Assembly: GCF_012273655.1 (NCBI RefSeq)
Contig: NZ_JAAWWP010000002.1
Coordinates: 62,001-126,000, forward strand
Origin: Streptomyces physcomitrii
GTDB taxonomy: Bacteria > Actinomycetota > Actinomycetes > Streptomycetales > Streptomycetaceae
Reading direction: 5' to 3'
Length of the DNA stretch: 64,000 nt
The notes beneath the pieces were generated by a model. It did no database searches, was not told the DNA's origin, and saw only the letters and a program-made list of their open reading frames with translations. Numbering within the stretch: position 1 is the first letter of the stretch; the number at the start of each line of letters is the position of its first letter. Shown here one piece after another: positions 18,699 to 27,744 of the stretch. Made by a program: the position numbers and the translations under genes.

Positions 18699-19121
18699 CC
18701 CGCCCGCGGGCACACCCGCACACCGCACACCGCGCCGCTCGCCGTCCCCGTACTCCGGGGCGGCGAGCGGTGCCGTTTCCGGGGGCGGCGTCGCCCCCGG
18801 GGGGCGCCACTCCGGGGGCGCCACTCCGGGGGGCGCCACTCCCCGGGGCGGCGAGCGCCGTCTGCGCCGGGTCGCCCCCTTCCGCACCGGGGGCCCGCCG
18901 CCCTTCCGCCCCGCTTCTCGCGCCATTCATCGGGCGCACACCCGGCGCCCCGATGCTCCCTGGCAGGACACCGCAGAACCGGTATGCCGAACACCGGCGG
19001 CGCCGCGTCGAAGTCCGTGACGCGGAGCGGCCGTTGTCCGTCCCCCGCATACCGGCGCACCGCCGCGGCCCCGGCGCCCCGCCGGACTCCCCGCGGCCCG
19101 GCCCCGGGAGTACGGCACCTC
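18699..19121. other. Intergenic region with terminator and a 15-bp repeat
   Basis: After the GH3 stop comes a strong hairpin (18735-18770). Then GGGCGCCACTCC occurs three times at 18802, 18816 and 18831 within C/G-rich filler. The start region of the OlsB-like gene follows; no other gene is seen. Confidence 0.55.
18735..18770 (+). terminator. Hairpin terminator of the GH3 gene
   Basis: CCGCTCGCCG (18735-18744) pairs perfectly with CGGCGAGCGG (18761-18770), with further CCCCG/CGGGG pairing inside, giving about 15 bp of stem 36 bp after the stop. Confidence 0.85.
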
Positions 19122-19871
19122 ATGCTCTTGACCAGCACCCAGACCACCGCCGCCACCTACACCACCTCGCTCGCGGACACCGAGGACCAGGTCAGGGCCG
19201 CCCAGCGGCTGCGCCACCGGGTCTTCGCCGAGGAACTGGGGGCGCGCCTGACCGGGCCGCTCGCCGGTCACGACATCGACGGCTTCGACGCCCTCGCCGA
19301 CCATCTGATCGTCACCGAGACCGCCACCGGCGAGGTCGTCGGCACCTACCGGCTGCTGCCGCCCGGCCGGGGCGAACTCTCCTACTCCGAGGGTGAGTTC
19401 GACCTGCGCGCCCTCGATCCGCTGCGGCCCGCGCTGATCGAGACCGGCCGCTCCTGCGTCCACCCCGACCACCGCACCGGCGCGGTCGTCAACCTCATGT
19501 GGTCGGGGCTCGCCCGCTACGTCCTGCTCTCCGGCCACCGCTATCTGGCGGGCTGCGCCTCGGTCCCGCTCGCCGACGGCGGGCAGGCGGCCGCCAACGC
19601 CTGGCTGCTGGGCACCTCCCGGCACGCCTCCCCCGCCGAGCTGCGCGTCCACCCGCACCGCCCCTGGGCACCCGCGGACCAGGCCCCCGTCGAGCGCCCC
19701 TCGTACGCCGCGCTGCCGCCGCTGCTGCGCGCCTATCTGCGGCTCGGGGCGTGGATCTGCGGGGCGCCCGCCCACGACCCGGAGTTCGGCGTCGCGGACT
19801 TCTTCGTCCTGCTCGACATGGACCGCCTGGACGCACGCTACCGGCGCTACTTCCTCGGGGAGGTGCGGTGA
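19122..19871 (+). CDS. OlsB-like ornithine N-acyltransferase (acetyltransferase, GNAT-like)
   Basis: The 249-residue protein matches the OlsB/hemolysin-type acyltransferase fold that transfers a 3-hydroxyacyl group from ACP to the alpha-amino group of ornithine, the first step of ornithine-lipid synthesis. Motifs include AAQRLRHRVFAEELGA, DHLIVTETATGEVVGTYRLL, and the ETGRSCVHPDHR block with SCVHPDxR. I use the ATG at 19122; the longer upstream frame lacks homology. The stop overlaps the start of the next gene (GTGA), so the two are translationally coupled. Confidence 0.82.
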   Translation: MLLTSTQTTAATYTTSLADTEDQVRAAQRLRHRVFAEELGARLTGPLAGHDIDGFDALADHLIVTETATGEVVGTYRLLPPGRGELSYSEGEFDLRALDPLRPALIETGRSCVHPDHRTGAVVNLMWSGLARYVLLSGHRYLAGCASVPLADGGQAAANAWLLGTSRHASPAELRVHPHRPWAPADQAPVERPSYAALPPLLRAYLRLGAWICGAPAHDPEFGVADFFVLLDMDRLDARYRRYFLGEVR

Positions 19872-20926
19872 ACCCCGCCAATCCCTGGCCCCTGGCCCCG
19901 GTCTGCCGGCCCGCCTGCGCCGGCCGGTCGGCGGCCTCGGTACCGGCCCGCGTCCGCGCCCGCCGCTACGCCGCGCTGGCCTGGACGGTGGGCGGCACCC
20001 TCACCCTGGGCGAGCGGCTCGCCGAACCGGAGGTACTGCGGACCAGGGCACGCGCGGTACTCGACGCGGCCGGTCTGCGGACCACGGGCGCCACCGGCCC
20101 GCTCTCGGTACCGCTGCCGGCGCCGGTGAACTCACGGGCGGTGGATGGCTCGTGGGCGTTTGCCGCAGGGGTGGTGGACGGCTCGCGGGCGTTCACTGCA
20201 CGGGCGGCGCACGGCTCGCGGGCGTTTGCCGCACGGACGGCGGACGGCTCGCGGATGGCCGGGAGTACGGAGGTGCCCGGCAGCGGGCGGGCGGTCGGCA
20301 GCGCCCCGGCAGGCGGCCCCGGCACCCTGGTCGTCGCCAACCACGTCTCCTGGCTGGACGTGCCCGCGCTGCTCGCCGTGGAGCCGGTGGCCCTGCTCGC
20401 CAAGCGCCAGGTCGGCGGCTGGCCGGTGGTCGGCACCCTGGCCCGGCGGCTCGGCACCCGCTTCGTCCACCGCGAACGGCTCCGCGAACTGCCGTACCTC
20501 GTCGAGGACTTGGCGCGCCTGCTCGCCTCCGGCCGCTCGGTCCTGGTCTTCCCGCAGGCCACCACCTGGTGCTCGGTCGCGGGCGGCGGCTTCCACCAGG
20601 CCTGCTTCCAGGCCGCCGTGGAGACGGGCGCCCCCGTACGCCCGGTGACCCTCGACTACTTCCAGGGCACCGCCCGCACCCGGTGGGCGGGCTTCCTCGG
20701 CGAGGAGCACTTCGGCTCCTCACTCCGCCGGGTGACGGGCGCCGCCGGCCTGACGGTAAGGATCACCGCCCACCCCCCACTGACCGGCACCGACCGCCGC
20801 GTACTGGCCGAGCGGGCGCGCATCGCGGTCCTCGGCGGGCAGCTGCCGGTGCATCCGGGGGCGGGGCGGCGTGGGGTGGAGCGGGAGGGGGCTGGTTTGC
20901 GAGGGGCGGGCAGATGGACGGGGTGA
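19868..20926 (+). CDS. OlsA-like 1-acyl-glycerol-3-phosphate / lyso-ornithine-lipid acyltransferase with repeat insertion
   Basis: The 352-residue PlsC-family protein would O-acylate lyso-ornithine lipid, completing ornithine-lipid synthesis. The NHVSWLD motif (HX4D, catalytic) and the FPQATTW block are present. The GTG start overlaps the OlsB-like stop. Unusual is a 33-bp coding repeat (DGSRAFAARTA-type units) inserted between the N-terminal helix and the catalytic HX4D motif, plus a Gly/Arg-rich C-terminal tail. Both add length relative to typical family members. Confidence 0.82.
   Translation: MNPANPWPLAPVCRPACAGRSAASVPARVRARRYAALAWTVGGTLTLGERLAEPEVLRTRARAVLDAAGLRTTGATGPLSVPLPAPVNSRAVDGSWAFAAGVVDGSRAFTARAAHGSRAFAARTADGSRMAGSTEVPGSGRAVGSAPAGGPGTLVVANHVSWLDVPALLAVEPVALLAKRQVGGWPVVGTLARRLGTRFVHRERLRELPYLVEDLARLLASGRSVLVFPQATTWCSVAGGGFHQACFQAAVETGAPVRPVTLDYFQGTARTRWAGFLGEEHFGSSLRRVTGAAGLTVRITAHPPLTGTDRRVLAERARIAVLGGQLPVHPGAGRRGVEREGAGLRGAGRWTG
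20147..20256. repeat. 33-bp in-frame tandem repeat inside the OlsA-like gene
   Basis: Units beginning GGCTCG at 20147, 20180, 20213 and 20246 (last one partial) keep an exact 33-bp period. Each encodes an 11-residue unit such as GSRAFAARTAD. A weaker related stretch precedes them. The array preserves frame, so copy-number change would lengthen a linker rather than break the protein. Confidence 0.92.
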
Positions 20927-20978
20927 AGGGGCGAGGTGACGGGTGGGCGCGGCCTGACGCGGGGGCGGCCGCCAGGCG

Positions 20979-21731
20979 TCAGGGGCTGGTGGCAGAACCC
21001 GCCGCCTCGTTCGCGTCGCCGTCGCCGCTGTCCTCCCCGCTGCCGCTCCCGGGGGACTCCTGGCCCTCCTCGCCGCGCGGGAAGGTGATCTCCACCCGGC
21101 GGTTCTTGCGGCGGCCCTCCTCGCTGGAGTTCTCCGCGATCGGGTAGTCCTCGCTGTAGCCGCGCACCTGGAAGGTCACCTCGGGGCCGAGCCCCGGCGC
21201 GAGCACCTTGTGCACCGCCTCCGCCCGCTTGCGGGACAGCTCCTTGCCGTGCTCGTACGTACCGAGGTCGTCGGTGAAGCCGAAGACCCGTACCACCGTG
21301 GAGCCTTGGGCCTTGATCTCGTCGGCGATCGCGGTGATCCGGGACTGCGCCCGGGGGTTGAGGCGCGCGCTGTCCTTGGCGAAAAGGACCTCGGCCTGGA
21401 GCGCGAACTTCACATCGACATTGGTGTCCTCGCGGCGCTCCTCTCCCCCGAGGTCCTCCACCACGGACTTGATGTCCAGCACCTTCGCGGGCGCCAGCGT
21501 CGCCCCGTCCTCCAACCGGAGCCCGGGGCTCGCGGAATCCACCTCCGGCGGCGCCTGGGAGGTCACACTGCCGGGCGGCAGGCTCGGACCGGGGTCGGCG
21601 TCGTCGGCCACGGCGGCACCGGCGCCCGTACCGAGCGCGAGGACGAGGGCGGCGAGGGCAAGCCCGGTGGCGGTGACGGGGGTTGTGAGGGTGGCGGGGG
21701 TTCCGGGGTGCGGGGTGGGGGGCATGGTCAC
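20979..21731 (-). CDS. OmpA-family peptidoglycan-binding protein
   Basis: The 250-residue exported protein has an N-terminal signal/anchor (ALAALVLALGTGAGAAVA). Its C-terminal OmpA-like domain (about residues 105-225) contains VLFAKDSARLNPRAQSRI, VRVFGFTDDLGTYEHGKELS and SEEGRRKNRRVEI, the peptidoglycan-binding Asp/Arg motif. The tail is Gly/Ser/Asp-rich. Its start overlaps the lipoprotein stop by 4 bp (ATGA). The position at the end of the Tad locus suggests it anchors the pilus apparatus to the wall. Confidence 0.88.
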   Translation of the reverse strand: MTMPPTPHPGTPATLTTPVTATGLALAALVLALGTGAGAAVADDADPGPSLPPGSVTSQAPPEVDSASPGLRLEDGATLAPAKVLDIKSVVEDLGGEERREDTNVDVKFALQAEVLFAKDSARLNPRAQSRITAIADEIKAQGSTVVRVFGFTDDLGTYEHGKELSRKRAEAVHKVLAPGLGPEVTFQVRGYSEDYPIAENSSEEGRRKNRRVEITFPRGEEGQESPGSGSGEDSGDGDANEAAGSATSP

Positions 21732-22327
21732 TCGCTCCCGGAGAGGGCCACGGAGGCGGGCGGCATGGTCGGCAGCTGCAACTGCACCTTGGCCGTGTCC
21801 TCGGGGGGCGCGGGGAACTGGGCGTACCAGTCGATGGTGTCGCCCTGACCGATGCCGCCCTGGAACTTGGTGCAGAGGCAGCGGCCCTGAGTGTCGCGCA
21901 GCACGAGGTACTTCTTCTTCCCCGCGGTGTCCACCAGGCTGGCGCCCGCGAGCGACCCGCCGTTCTTCTTGAGCTCCTGCTCGTCACTGATCCATTCGGC
22001 ACCGATCCAACGGCCGGAGCTGTTGTTGGTCACCTTCCCCGCCAGCGTGAGAAAGCCTCCCTGGTCGCGCTCCGCCGAAGTGACGGTGAGGCTGATCCCG
22101 TTGCCCTGGACCGTTGCCAGGGAACCGGACTGGCCGGGCTCGCTGGAGCTGCCGCCGTCCTTGCCCTTGTCCTCGTCGGGAGCGGGCGCCGAGGACGAGG
22201 ACCCGGTGTCCTCCTTCTTGCCCTCGTCGTCACCGCCTCCGCCGCAGCCGGCCACCACGAAGGCCATTCCCGCCGCGAGCGCCACTGCGGTCAGTGCCCT
22301 GTGGCCGTTGGTACGCCGCATCTTCAT
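21728..22327 (-). CDS. Secreted lipoprotein associated with the Tad locus
   Basis: The 199-residue protein has a signal peptide ending in the lipobox FVVAGC (Cys28), then a Gly/Asp/Ser-rich linker and a ~130-residue beta-rich domain (LTVTSAERDQGGFLTLAGKV, NNSSGRWIGAEWIS). No enzyme motif is visible; function unknown. It is coupled to the OmpA gene by a 4-bp overlap and lies 31 bp after the TadG-like gene, so it is probably part of the pilus operon. Confidence 0.82.
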   Translation of the reverse strand: MKMRRTNGHRALTAVALAAGMAFVVAGCGGGGDDEGKKEDTGSSSSAPAPDEDKGKDGGSSSEPGQSGSLATVQGNGISLTVTSAERDQGGFLTLAGKVTNNSSGRWIGAEWISDEQELKKNGGSLAGASLVDTAGKKKYLVLRDTQGRCLCTKFQGGIGQGDTIDWYAQFPAPPEDTAKVQLQLPTMPPASVALSGSE

Positions 22328-22358
22328 CGGTCCAGATTCCTTGTCTTCGATCTCGCCG

Positions 22359-22976
22359 TCACTCGGCCAGATGCACGGAGAACAGTGTCGAGGCGTCGGG
22401 CAGGTCTCCCGGATCGAAGTCCCCGGGGTCGATCTCGACGGGTTCGCCCTCGCAGTCGAGTTCCACCGGCTTCTTCGCGTCCGCGTCCGCGTCGACTTCG
22501 CAGCGAGGCTTGATCACGGCGACAGCGTCCGCCTTGGCGTGCTTCGACTCCGTGCCCGGGATGATCGAGTCACCGACCGTGTAGTTGGTCTCGATCTGGA
22601 CCTGGTAGCCGGGCAACCCGTTGACCTCGGTCGCGGCGAAGGCCGAGACCCGGGAGTCGTTGTCGGCGGCCAGAGCTTCGGCCGCGCCTTCGGCACCCGC
22701 GCCCTCGAGGTCATCCCCGAGGAGCCAGTCGAGCCAGTCCTCATCCTTCCCGTCGCCCTGCTCGATCGCGTCGATGAGGCCGTCGAGGAGTTCGTCCCGG
22801 CTGTCCTGCGCCGCGGCGAGCGCCGCGGCGTCCGCGGCGGACTGCGCACCGTTCCTCGCGACCGCCGCCTGGGCGAAGGCGAAGAAGACGAACGCCACGA
22901 AGAGCAGCATCCCGGTGAGCCAGATGTACAGCGGCAGCGTCGATCCCCGGTCGCCAAAGGGCCGTTCGGGGGTCAG
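22359..22976 (-). CDS. TadG-like pilus assembly protein with apparent CTG start
   Basis: The protein has RPFGDRGSTLPLYIWLTGM then a single membrane helix (LLFVAFVFFAFAQAAVA), the GAQSAADAAALAAAQ motif typical of TadG/TadE-like proteins, and a long acidic extracellular part. Near the N-terminus no ATG, GTG or TTG is available in frame. The best start is CTG at 22974-22976, which overlaps the TGA of the pilin gene (CTGA) and suggests coupled translation. That gives 205 residues. A distant upstream start or a frameshift are alternatives. Confidence 0.72.
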   Translation of the reverse strand: MTPERPFGDRGSTLPLYIWLTGMLLFVAFVFFAFAQAAVARNGAQSAADAAALAAAQDSRDELLDGLIDAIEQGDGKDEDWLDWLLGDDLEGAGAEGAAEALAADNDSRVSAFAATEVNGLPGYQVQIETNYTVGDSIIPGTESKHAKADAVAVIKPRCEVDADADAKKPVELDCEGEPVEIDPGDFDPGDLPDASTLFSVHLAE

Positions 22977-23215
22977 CCGCCGCCGATGACGTCGTCCACG
23001 GCGTTTCCGATCGCCTGCGAGATACGCCCGTTCAGCCCCAACTGATCGATGAGCGTATAGATCCCCGCAATCAGAATCATCAACCCCGCATACTCCACGA
23101 ACCCCGCCCCCGCGTCCCCGTCGCGTCCCCGCATCCGGGAGGTCACGGTCCGCGTCCAGGTGGCGAGGCGCCCTTGTGCGCCCACCGCCGCTCTCAGCCA
23201 CAGTTCCCTTGCCAC
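22973..23215 (-). CDS. flp: Flp-type pilin precursor
   Basis: This 80-residue peptide has the Flp prepilin motif: Gly36 followed by AGFVEY, with Glu at +5 and Tyr at +6 of the mature protein. A hydrophobic helix (AGLMILIAGIYTLIDQLGL) and a short tail follow. A prepilin peptidase would cleave after Gly36. The GTG start at 23215 has GGAGAGGGA just upstream. It is the structural subunit of the Tad pilus encoded around it, separated from tadC by 636 bp, which suggests its own promoter. Confidence 0.82.
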   Translation of the reverse strand: MARELWLRAAVGAQGRLATWTRTVTSRMRGRDGDAGAGFVEYAGLMILIAGIYTLIDQLGLNGRISQAIGNAVDDVIGGG

Positions 23216-23851
23216 GATGTCCCTCTCCGTCCCGCCCTGTTCCGCAGCCCTCGCGGGCGACGTACGCGGGGTCGCGTACGTCCGCGCCGGGTTCGCCGTT
23301 CCTGCGTCCCGGTGCACCGCCGGTGCGGCGGCCGTGTATGCCCGCGGTGTTCACTGACACCACCCCCCGTACGCCGTCCCGGACCGCGCGCGGCGGTCCC
23401 GCGGAGGCTGGTGTGCCCCCGTGCCGGTACGGCTGTTGTGGTTCTGCGCGGTCGGCGGGGCGGTGAAACGGGCGGCGGGCAGGGAGGTTGGGGGCGCGCG
23501 GAGGGCGAGGAGGGCATCGCGGACAAAGTGCCCGCGAGGGGTCCCTCTCCCCCGGATTCCGGTCCGCATTCCCGCCACCTCCCCACTCCAGCCGTCCTGC
23601 CCGTTCCACCGGCCCCGACCGCATCGCCGGTCCCGACCGCATCGCCGACTCCGACTCCGACTCCGACCGCATCGCCATGTCCCCACACGGTCCGCGTCCG
23701 GGCGCTTTCGCTCATCATCCGCGTTTCGGGGGACACGGGGATGACGAATCCGGAAAGAATCTTCCACGCCGTGTTGCAGCTGCGAAGAACAGGGGTCGTA
23801 CGGGGTCGCCGTCCCCCCGTGCCCCGCCGCACGTCGCACTCCACGCACCGC
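23216..23851. other. 636-bp gap between tadC and the Flp pilin gene, with short repeats
   Basis: No protein-like frame is convincing. CCGACCGCATCGCC occurs three times (23615, 23633, 23663) with GACTCC repeats between copies. The pilin promoter presumably lies here, which would let the highly used pilin be expressed apart from the assembly genes. Confidence 0.5.
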
Positions 23852-24742
23852 TCAACGCCCCAGGATGGAGCCGAAGTCGGAGCCCGAGCCGAGGAACATC
23901 CCGGTGGCGATGAGGATCATCGTGGCCGGAAGCATGAAGACCAGGGTGACCATGGTCGCCTTGGGGATGGTGCGGGCGGCGCGGCGGCGGGAGTTCTGGG
24001 CGTCGGTGCGGCGCATGTCGGTGGCGATCTGGATCAGGGTCTCGGCGATCGGGGAGCCGAGTTCCTCGCCCTGCTGGAGCGCCGAGACGAACTGTCCGAC
24101 CTGCTCGGACTCATTGCGCTTGCGCAGTTCGTCGAAGGCCTGGCGGCGGCTCACCCCCATGTCCATCTGCCGCAGGGTGATGCGCAGTTCGTCGGCCCAG
24201 GGCCCCTCGTACTTCTCGGCTACCCGGTCGAGCGCCTGGCGGAAGCTGAGGCCCGCCGAGACGACGACGGCGAGGACGTCGAGGAAGTCGGGCAGCGTAC
24301 GGTCGATGACCTCGCGGCGGTCGCGGATGGCCTGCCAGATGAGGGCGTCGGCGGCGAGCAGGCCGAAGGCGAAGGTCATGACGGCGAAGAGGAGTCGGCC
24401 GTTGGTGAGGAAGACCAGGCCCATCACGGCGCCGAAGATCCCGTAGACGGCGCGGCGAGCGGCGTACCGGTCCAGGGTGAGGCCGCCGGGGTTGCCCGCC
24501 ATGTCGATACGGCGGCGTTTGGCGTCGACCCGCTTGGGGCCCATGAGGCGCAGGACCAGCGGGGCGAAGCGCATGCCGAGGCGGTCCACCGCGGAGCCGG
24601 TGGTGGAGACCCGGGAGGCGCCGATCTCCAGGGCGACGGCGAGGTCGTCGGGGAGCTTGGTCTCGGCGCGGTAGAGGCGGATGCCGTAGGCGATGCCGCC
24701 GACGGCGAGGGCCATCAGGGCGGCGAGCAGCAGGGCGGTCAT
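23852..24742 (-). CDS. tadC: Type II secretion F-domain protein TadC
   Basis: The 296-residue inner-membrane platform protein of the Tad pilus has a T2SSF domain (DFLDVLAVVVSAGLSFRQAL, then LGSPIAETLIQIATDMR) and membrane helices at both ends (ALMALAVGGIAYGIRLY; TLVFMLPATMILIATGMFL). It starts 7 bp after the tadB stop, within one operon. TadC pairs with TadB to form the extrusion platform driven by the TadA ATPase. Confidence 0.92.
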   Translation of the reverse strand: MTALLLAALMALAVGGIAYGIRLYRAETKLPDDLAVALEIGASRVSTTGSAVDRLGMRFAPLVLRLMGPKRVDAKRRRIDMAGNPGGLTLDRYAARRAVYGIFGAVMGLVFLTNGRLLFAVMTFAFGLLAADALIWQAIRDRREVIDRTLPDFLDVLAVVVSAGLSFRQALDRVAEKYEGPWADELRITLRQMDMGVSRRQAFDELRKRNESEQVGQFVSALQQGEELGSPIAETLIQIATDMRRTDAQNSRRRAARTIPKATMVTLVFMLPATMILIATGMFLGSGSDFGSILGR

Positions 24743-24749
24743 CGCGGGC

Positions 24750-25691
24750 TCACACCTCGATCTTTCCGAGGCGGCGGATCACCAGGAAGCCGACCGTGTA
24801 CAACCCGAGCGAGAGCAGGATGAGCCCCTGGCCGAGCGGGGAGCCGGTGACCTTGGCGAGGGCGCCCTCGTTCGAGGAGTTGATCAGCAGCAGCGAGCCG
24901 AGTCCGAGCAGCGGCACGGTGAAGGCGGTGGCGTTGACCTCGGAGAGCATGGTGCGGATCTCGCGGCGGGTCTCCTTGCGGTCCTCCAGGGTCTGGGTGA
25001 GGTTGCGCAGCGAGCTGACCACGGAGCCGCCCGCCTTGTTGGAGAGCACCAAGGTGGTGACCAGGACGCTGAGTTCACGGGAGGGCAGCCGCTGGGCGAG
25101 CTCGTCCAGGGACTCCTCGACGCTGCGGCCCAGGCTCAACTTGTCGGCGACCAGGGAGAGTTCCACCCCGGCCGGTGCCTCCAGCTCTTCGGCGGCCATG
25201 GCGAGCGAGGTGCGCAGGGCGAGCCCGGCGGCGGTGGCGTTGGCCAGCAGCCGTGCCACGTCCGGGAGTTGGCCGATGAAGGCCTCGATGCGCTTCTGCC
25301 GCTGCCAGTTGAGGAAGAGCAGGGCGCTCCAGGCGCCGATCAGCCCGGCGATCGGGCCGAAGAAGGGGGCCAGGGCCGCGGCGGCGATCAGCCACAGGGC
25401 GAGTACCACGGCGAGGACGTAGACGAAGAACTCGCCCGGGGTGACGTCGAGTCCGGTGGCGGACAGCCGCTGCTGCAGGGCGCGGCCGAGGCGGGTGCCG
25501 CGCAGCCTGCGGTCCACCCCGGAGAAGCGGCGCGCGCGGCCCGCCGGGAGGCCCGCCGCCCCCTCCCCGGAGAGGCGGTCGACGAGTGCCTGGCGCTGGG
25601 CGCGGCCGGAGGCGTAGGCGTGCACCCCGGCGGTGGCGAGCGCGCCGGTGAGCAGGGTGGCGCCGAGCGCGAGCAGGGCGGGGCTGTTCAT
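24750..25691 (-). CDS. tadB: Type II secretion F-domain protein TadB
   Basis: The 313-residue protein has an N-terminal helix ([20 protein letters not shown]), a pair of central helices and a T2SSF domain ([40 protein letters not shown]). I use the ATG at 25691 ([10 protein letters not shown]), which has GGAG 6 nt upstream; the much longer frame upstream is a shadow of tadA. It forms the membrane platform with TadC. Confidence 0.92.
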   Translation of the reverse strand: MNSPALLALGATLLTGALATAGVHAYASGRAQRQALVDRLSGEGAAGLPAGRARRFSGVDRRLRGTRLGRALQQRLSATGLDVTPGEFFVYVLAVVLALWLIAAAALAPFFGPIAGLIGAWSALLFLNWQRQKRIEAFIGQLPDVARLLANATAAGLALRTSLAMAAEELEAPAGVELSLVADKLSLGRSVEESLDELAQRLPSRELSVLVTTLVLSNKAGGSVVSSLRNLTQTLEDRKETRREIRTMLSEVNATAFTVPLLGLGSLLLINSSNEGALAKVTGSPLGQGLILLSLGLYTVGFLVIRRLGKIEV

Positions 25692-25764
25692 GCCGGACTC
25701 CGGTCGGTGTGGGCGCGGCGGCCGAGGGGACGGGGCCGCGTCCCGCGGGCGGCGGCGTACGTGC

Positions 25765-27141
25765 TCATCCGATCGCCTGCCTCGGCGGGTACGGGCCCTG
25801 CGCGTGCGGCGGCCGGGGCGGATACGGTCCGCCCCGGCCGCCGGTGCCGAAGGCGGGCGGTACCGCCTCGCCCGCGAGGTGGAGCTTCTCGGCCATCTCC
25901 CGGGGCAGCGGCAGGTGTTCGAAGTGGCCGTGGACCAGGCGGTCGGCGCCCATCGGGCGGGCGAGGAAGCGGCTGACCGGCACCATCCGGAACTCCTCGC
26001 GGCCGTGCGAGACGAGCAGTGCGACCTCGGAGATCTTGCGGGAGCCGTCCACATGCCGGGCGAGCTGGACGACCACGTCCACCGCGGAGTTGATCTGGTC
26101 CCGCAGCGCCTCGAAGGGGATCTGCACCTCGGACATGGACCCGAGGGTCTGCAGGCGCATCAGGGCGTCGTCGGCGGTGTTGGCGTGCACGGTGGCCAGC
26201 GAGCCGTCGTGGCCGGTGGACATGGCCTGGAGCATGTCGAGGGTCTCGCCGCCGCGGACCTCGCCGACGATGATGCGGTCGGGGCGCATCCGCAGCGAGT
26301 TGCGCACCAGGTCGCGGATGGTGACCTGGCCCTTGCCCTCGACGTTGGGCGGCCGGGACTCCAGGCGGATCACATGCTCCTGCTGGAGCTGGAGTTCGGC
26401 GGAGTCCTCGATGGTGATGATGCGCTCCTGGTCCGGGATGAGCCCGGACAGGGCGTTGAGCAGGGTGGTCTTCCCGGATCCGGTGCCGCCGGAGACGATC
26501 AGGTTGAAGCGGGCGCGGACGAAGGCGGCGAGCAGCAGGAGCATCTGCTCGTCGAGGGAGCCGAGGCCGATCAGCTCGGTGAGGGTGTAGGCGCGCGGGA
26601 AGCGGCGGATGGTGAGCGTCGGGCCGGTCAGCGAGAGCGGCGGGATGATGACGTTGACGCGTTCGCCGGTGGGCAGCCGGGCGTCGACCATCGGATTGGA
26701 CTCGTCCACCCGGCGGTTGACGGTGGAGACGATGCGTTCGATGGTCTGCAGGAGCTGCTCGTCGGAGGCGAAGCGCAGCGGCAACTGCTCGACGCGGCCG
26801 GAGCGTTCGACGAAGACGGCGTCGGGTCCGTTGACCATGATCTCGGTGATGGAGGCGTCCGCGAGCAGCGGTTCGAGCACGCCGAGTCCGAGCGCCTCGT
26901 CGACCACCCGGCGGATCAGCTGGGTGCGCTCGGCCGTGGACAGGACCGGGCCCTCGCGGCTGATCAGATGGCCGAGGACGCGTTCCAGGCGGGCGCGGCG
27001 TTCGGCGGCGGTGAGCGAGGACATCTCCGCGAGGTCGATCTCCTCCAGGAGTTTGGCGCGGTAGGCGGCCACGAGCCGCCCGTCCTCGCGTCCGGCTCCG
27101 CCGCCCTCCTCGGGCTGCGCGATACGGGACCTCAGGCTCAT
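25765..27141 (-). CDS. tadA: Tad pilus assembly ATPase TadA/CpaF
   Basis: The 458-residue secretion ATPase powers pilus assembly. It shows an N-terminal helical domain, the [19 protein letters not shown] motif, Walker [18 protein letters not shown] (about 217-233), the Asp box [12 protein letters not shown], and Walker [20 protein letters not shown]. The length fits the family. A short Pro/Gly-rich C-terminal tail is species-specific. It precedes tadB and tadC. Confidence 0.95.
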   Translation of the reverse strand: MSLRSRIAQPEEGGGAGREDGRLVAAYRAKLLEEIDLAEMSSLTAAERRARLERVLGHLISREGPVLSTAERTQLIRRVVDEALGLGVLEPLLADASITEIMVNGPDAVFVERSGRVEQLPLRFASDEQLLQTIERIVSTVNRRVDESNPMVDARLPTGERVNVIIPPLSLTGPTLTIRRFPRAYTLTELIGLGSLDEQMLLLLAAFVRARFNLIVSGGTGSGKTTLLNALSGLIPDQERIITIEDSAELQLQQEHVIRLESRPPNVEGKGQVTIRDLVRNSLRMRPDRIIVGEVRGGETLDMLQAMSTGHDGSLATVHANTADDALMRLQTLGSMSEVQIPFEALRDQINSAVDVVVQLARHVDGSRKISEVALLVSHGREEFRMVPVSRFLARPMGADRLVHGHFEHLPLPREMAEKLHLAGEAVPPAFGTGGRGGPYPPRPPHAQGPYPPRQAIG

Positions 27142-27264
27142 CCTCGGCTCAACTCCCTTCTGCGGTCGTACGGTTGGTCCGCTGCCGGAACCATGATGAC
27201 GTGTCGGCGGCGGGCCGGTCGTCCTCGGGCGCGGTCGTACCGGTGGTCCTCGGCCATGGTGGCG

Positions 27265-27666
27265 CTAGTCGTCGTCGGGCATGGTCGCGCTGCGGGAGAC
27301 GCTCCAGTCGGTGTCCACGAAGGGCAGCAGGGTCGGCACCTGGACGGTCACCGTGGCGGTGGTGGTCTCGCCGCCGCGCACCACGTTCACCTGGGCGTCC
27401 AGCCAGTCGCTCATCGCGGCGTACCCGGCGGCCTGGCCCGGCCCGTCCTGGGAGGCGACCCGGGCGGCGGCCCGTGCCCCGGAGCCCGCCTGGCTGGCCG
27501 AGTAGCCGACCAGGCCGAGCTGGATGGCGGCCATCCCGACGAGCAGCAGGATCGGCAGGAAGCCCGCGAACTCCAGCATGGAGACACCGCGGTCGTCGAG
27601 CGGGCGCCGGCGCCCGCCTGCCGGACGCCGCGGGCGAACCCGCCGGTCACCGTGCGGCCCTCGCAT
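27265..27666 (-). CDS. tadE: TadE-like pseudopilin
   Basis: The 133-residue protein has an Arg-rich cytoplasmic N-terminus. The prepilin-type motif DRG|VSMLEF (Glu at +5, Phe at +6) then leads into a membrane helix (FLPILLLVGMAAIQLGLVGY) and a ~85-residue extracellular domain. It should be cleaved by the same peptidase as Flp. It sits between the CpaE-TadE fusion and tadA. Confidence 0.85.
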   Translation of the reverse strand: MRGPHGDRRVRPRRPAGGRRRPLDDRGVSMLEFAGFLPILLLVGMAAIQLGLVGYSASQAGSGARAAARVASQDGPGQAAGYAAMSDWLDAQVNVVRGGETTTATVTVQVPTLLPFVDTDWSVSRSATMPDDD

Positions 27667-27744
27667 CAGCCCCTCCTTTCATCTCCCCGGCCGTCCCCTC
27701 TCGCCGTGCTCGTCCATGTCCGCGCGGTCCGCGGCCCCCGGCCC

